15,451 bases of DNA from DAOUEX01 sp034430235 (GTDB lineage: Bacteria > Chloroflexota > Anaerolineae > UBA2200): contig CAYZGO010000045.1 in assembly GCA_964478075.1 (NCBI GenBank), positions 1-15,451 of the forward strand, read 5' to 3'. Below the pieces are notes generated by a model. That model worked only from the letters and a program-made list of their open reading frames with translations. It did no database searches and was not told the DNA's origin. Shown piece by piece: positions 14,774 to 15,451 of the stretch. Each line of letters starts with the position of its first letter. The first letter of the stretch is position 1. Made by a program: the position numbers and the translations under genes.

Positions 14774-14862
14774 GTACACGAATGTCACGAACAGAACCGA
14801 ATGACACGAAAAACTACTAGAGAGATTCGTGCAAATTGGCTCCTTTCGTGAAATTCGTGTAC
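14774..14862. repeat. Imperfect long inverted repeat built of TTCGTG/CACGAA units
   Basis: Eighteen-base arms at 14774-14791 and 14845-14862 are inverted copies with one mismatch, separated by 53 nt. Inside, CGAATGTCACGAA (14779-14791) recurs as CGAATGACACGAA (14798-14810), 19 nt later. Further ATTCGTG and TTTTCGTG units occur at 14825-14831 and 14903-14910. It resembles dispersed intergenic hairpin elements seen in environmental bacterial genomes. It lies upstream of the regulator's promoter. Confidence 0.55.
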
Positions 14863-14998
14863 AAGTTCTCTCACTACTCAAGATTTGGGCAAACTCCAGC
14901 AATTTTCGTGTGATTGTTCGGCAAATGGTGGGGATTGGTGCAAGGCTGAGGCGACATTGAGTTTGGAGGCTCTCGGGGTATGTATGTGAAAGAGCAAC

Positions 14999-15277
14999 GT
15001 GTACGATGCAGTTCAGTCGGCGGCGAAGCAGGTACCGGGGTGGGGACAGCCTGCTATCTTCGAGGGAATCAAGATACCCAGTATAGGTGTGGAAAGTGTT
15101 CTCTCTTTGGTCAACCCTGTGCTTGTTGTCGGGGTAGCAGTTGGTCTTACAGCAGAAGAGGCCTCGGCGATCGGGAGATCGTCAAGGCCCCTAGCAGACA
15201 GGTACTCCTCCTTCAGATCAACTCACCAAGGGGGCGGTACTCCATGCCAAAAGCTTCGGCGACAGCTTTGTACGTGA
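14999..15277 (+). other. Doubtful plus-strand reading frame or gene relic converging on ald
   Basis: A GTG-initiated frame of 92 codons. Its first 70 codons look protein-like (VPGWGQPAIFEG, then a hydrophobic SLVNPVLVVGVAVGL and TAEEASAIG), but its last 22 codons run antisense through the end of ald and are not protein-like. A stop codon lies 10 nt upstream in frame, and there is no clear ribosome binding site. I do not recognise the family. It may be a truncated or decayed gene, or chance. It is the only plus-strand frame in the window that is not simply a shadow of a minus-strand gene. Confidence 0.2.
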
Positions 15278-15451
15278 TATAGCCGCCATACGTATTGACA
15301 CCCTTAGCCAAGGCCGTGTCTTCTTTGACCGCCTTGAGGAAGCCTCTGTTGGCCAACTTGAGCGCGAAGGGCAGCGTGGCGTTGGACAAGCCGTACGTTG
15401 ATGTACGCGGTACCGCTCCAGGGATATTGGGCACACAGTAATGCATGACGC
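15213..15451 (-). CDS. ald: Alanine dehydrogenase, C-terminal part (cut by window edge)
   Basis: The last 79 residues are present; the gene continues beyond the right edge. The segment HYCVPNIPGAVPRTST followed by LSNATLPFALKLANRG is the highly conserved C-terminal region of L-alanine dehydrogenase (NAD-dependent, alanine to pyruvate plus ammonia), and the protein ends with YKAVAEAFGMEYRPLGELI, the normal terminus of the family. The methionine at 15446 is internal. It ends with TGA at 15213. It is separated from the regulator gene by 583 bp with that gene's own promoter, so it is likely a separate transcript. Its nearness to an amino-compound import cluster fits nitrogen release from amino acids. 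Confidence 0.92.
   Translation of the reverse strand, partial: VMHYCVPNIPGAVPRTSTYGLSNATLPFALKLANRGFLKAVKEDTALAKGVNTYGGYITYKAVAEAFGMEYRPLGELI

Noticed and set aside
14774..14862. CRISPR array from repeated CACGAA/TTCGTG units
   Set aside because: Copies are in both orientations, irregular in spacing, and without equal-length unique spacers or cas genes.

Overview
The window is one co-directional block. Every gene I can support lies on the minus strand, so transcription runs from right to left. It reads as a catabolic island for a small nitrogenous, probably N-methylated or dipeptide-like compound. In order of transcription it holds: the C-terminal end of alanine dehydrogenase (ald, cut by the window edge); a FadR/GntR-type regulator with a near-consensus promoter and a palindromic operator at the expected transcription start; a full branched-chain-amino-acid-type (HAAT) ABC importer, livK-livH-livM-livG-livF; a metal-dependent amidohydrolase; an M24 aminopeptidase P/prolidase-like enzyme; a trimethylamine methyltransferase (MttB/MtgB) family protein without pyrrolysine; its cognate corrinoid protein; a divergent serine hydroxymethyltransferase paralogue; and an FGGY (xylulokinase-like) kinase.

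Organism: a bacterium with anaerobic C1/corrinoid metabolism. The lipoprotein signal peptide of LivK is followed at once by an Ala-Pro-(Thr-Pro)3 linker. That linker, together with the mix of Liv transporters and non-pyrrolysine MttB proteins, suggests Chloroflexota (Anaerolineae- or Dehalococcoidia-like). This is inference from style and not proven here. Strong AGGAGG-type ribosome binding sites precede most genes, and GTG and TTG starts are used.

Layout: 1-317 no gene; 318-3116 kinase and SHMT-like gene (30 bp apart, likely co-transcribed); 3331-5553 corrinoid protein and methyltransferase; 5554-5937 intergenic with a hairpin; 5938-7098 M24 enzyme; 7099-7528 intergenic; 7529-12059 amidohydrolase plus livFGMH, tightly spaced or overlapping and so one operon; 12060-12226 a structured livK-livH spacer; 12227-13411 livK; 13412-13906 a leader with palindromic repeats; 13907-14629 regulator; 14630-15212 promoter, operator, dispersed-repeat hairpin and an unassigned stretch; 15213-15451 end of ald.

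Working model (inference): LivKHMGF imports a peptide-like or betaine-like amine. The amidohydrolase and M24 enzyme open or trim it. The MttB-family protein moves a methyl group to the corrinoid protein. The SHMT-like enzyme and alanine dehydrogenase handle amino-acid products. No corrinoid:tetrahydrofolate methyltransferase (MtgA/MtrH-like) and no RamA-type activase are in the window, so they would have to lie outside it.
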